Below, piece by piece: positions 63,139 to 64,000 of a stretch of DNA of 64,000 nt (the stretch's first letter is position 1; each line of letters opens with the position of its first letter). The notes under the pieces are model-generated. The model did not search any database and was not told the DNA's origin. It saw nothing but the letters and a program-made list of their open reading frames with translations. The position numbers and the translations under genes were made by a program. Origin of the DNA: Bacteroidota bacterium (lineage in GTDB: Bacteria; Bacteroidota; Bacteroidia; Chitinophagales; Chitinophagaceae); the NCBI GenBank assembly GCA_026391125.1, contig JAPLEO010000001.1, forward strand, positions 1-64,000, written 5' to 3'.

Positions 63139-64000
63139 ATGCAAAAAAGAACAGACAATTTCGACAAGTTCGGACAGAAAAGAGGCAGTGCCATTAAGGA
63201 AGAATACCGCCAGGCAAAGAAGAAAATTAAGGCAGAAGCCCGCGCAGCTGGAGAAGCATTGCGATTGAAAAAGAAAAATGCCAAACTCGGCATTATCACC
63301 GAAGAGCCTAAAAAAACAAATACCAAGTTTCCAAAAAGAGCGCCTGGAGCCAATAAGGCTGAGTACCATGAGCGCAAGGAGAATTCCAAGAATATTGGTA
63401 AGCCGGCCCCTCCTGTAAAGCCAGAGCCAAAGGAAGCAGCTCCGAGAGACCCGAATGCACCTCAATCAAAAAGAGCCGGTGCACGCCCTCCAAAATCAAT
63501 GCGAGAAGCAGGGTTTGTTCCTAATAAAGACGGTGGAAAACCTGGATTTAATGGAAGACCTGCTTTAAGAGATAAAGATGCACAAGACAAAGAGCAAGTA
63601 GATAGTAATTCTCCAGATACAGTAATGCCGCTCAATAAATATATCGCGCATTCTGGTGTTTGTGGCAGAAGAGAAGCGGCAGAATTAGTGAAGACCGGAA
63701 AAGTGACGGTGAATGGAGATAAAATTTTTGAACCAGGCTATAAAGTTTCTGGCAGAGATAAAGTAGTTGTAAAAGACAAACAGGTTTTTTTGCAAAAGAA
63801 TTCAGTTTATATTTTGCTCAACAAACCAAAAGACTTCATCACCACAGCTAGTGATCCACAAGGAAGAAAAACGGTGATGGATATTGTTAAGTCAGCCACT
63901 CCAGAAAGAGTATATCCTGTTGGACGTTTAGATAGAAACACAACTGGTGTTTTAATTCTTACCAATGATGGAGAGTTAGCACAAAAGTTAACGCATCCTT
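63139..64000 (+). CDS. Pseudouridine synthase, RluB/RsuA family (3' end beyond the window)
   Basis: This frame has no stop before the edge, so it is absent from the ORF track. About 162 residues of basic, Lys/Pro/Arg-rich, probably disordered sequence precede an S4 RNA-binding domain (about 163-220; MPLNKYIAHSGVCGRREAAELVKTGKV). The pseudouridine synthase domain follows, with catalytic D265 in GRLDRNTTGVLIL. It modifies rRNA uridines (23S U2605 for RluB). Long basic N-terminal extensions are common in Bacteroidota members. The minus-strand ORFs at 63051-63499 are shadows of this gene. Confidence 0.9.
   Translation, partial: MQKRTDNFDKFGQKRGSAIKEEYRQAKKKIKAEARAAGEALRLKKKNAKLGIITEEPKKTNTKFPKRAPGANKAEYHERKENSKNIGKPAPPVKPEPKEAAPRDPNAPQSKRAGARPPKSMREAGFVPNKDGGKPGFNGRPALRDKDAQDKEQVDSNSPDTVMPLNKYIAHSGVCGRREAAELVKTGKVTVNGDKIFEPGYKVSGRDKVVVKDKQVFLQKNSVYILLNKPKDFITTASDPQGRKTVMDIVKSATPERVYPVGRLDRNTTGVLILTNDGELAQKLTHP

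Noticed and set aside
63051-63499. Three minus-strand ORFs near the right edge
   Set aside because: They are antisense shadows of the pseudouridine synthase gene, whose basic low-complexity codons produce open antisense frames.

Overview
The window reads as a chromosomal segment of a Bacteroidota bacterium, most likely family Chitinophagaceae. The composition is AT-rich. There is a complete-order nuoA-N cluster with a short NuoG, and the proteins belong to families typical of this phylum (DUF2911, DUF5117/DUF4953 metalloprotease, tricorn-like S41 protease, DUF5009, ExbB/ExbD/TonB). Several start codons are closely preceded by the phylum-specific -7 element TAnnTTTG instead of a Shine-Dalgarno site. 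The genus cannot be fixed from the sequence alone. No tRNA, rRNA, CRISPR array, prophage or intact insertion sequence was seen.

Layout. The left edge (1-120) holds the tail of a probable IS4-type transposase. Region 0.1-6.1 kb has a TPR protein, two divergent stand-alone receiver proteins, a GH5 glycosidase and a large hybrid histidine kinase (PAS-PAS-HisKA-HATPase-REC-Hpt). Region 6.3-26 kb is a mosaic of mostly single secreted or metabolic genes: YceI, an old yellow enzyme, a class A-type serine hydrolase, a DedA-like protein, an esterase/DUF5009 pair, an M48 protease, a tricorn-like protease, DUF2911, SOUL, fasciclin, GapN, an alpha/beta hydrolase and a TPR histidine kinase. It contains a decayed Omp85/TamL-type fragment near 7.1-7.3 kb. 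Region 26.4-29.5 kb is a compact cluster headed by an ECF-like sigma factor (OB-fold protein, YceI, DinB, thioredoxin, small membrane protein), followed by mnmE.

Region 31-35 kb is a TonB energisation locus (exbB, one exbD-exbD fusion gene, tonB, terminator, second tonB). A metzincin-type protease, a carboxypeptidase-regulatory-like protein and a MacB/FtsX-type permease follow. Region 40.1-53.4 kb is the Complex I operon, all on the minus strand in the order nuoA-B-C-D-E-F-G-H-I-J-K-L-M-N. nuoM is broken by an apparent small out-of-frame deletion, which is either a sequence error or a real lesion. Region 53.5-56.5 kb has a small membrane protein, a PstS-like lipoprotein and a TPR protein. The right end holds hisS, a small secreted protein, a thiolase, rlmN, a GH3 glycosidase and the start of an RluB-type pseudouridine synthase cut by the window edge.

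Most of the window is ordinary core genome. The points most worth a second look are the fused tandem ExbD, the interrupted nuoM, the sigma/OB-fold/YceI/DinB/thioredoxin cluster, the Omp85 gene scar, and the GC-rich palindromes and REP-like hairpins that stand out from the AT-rich background.
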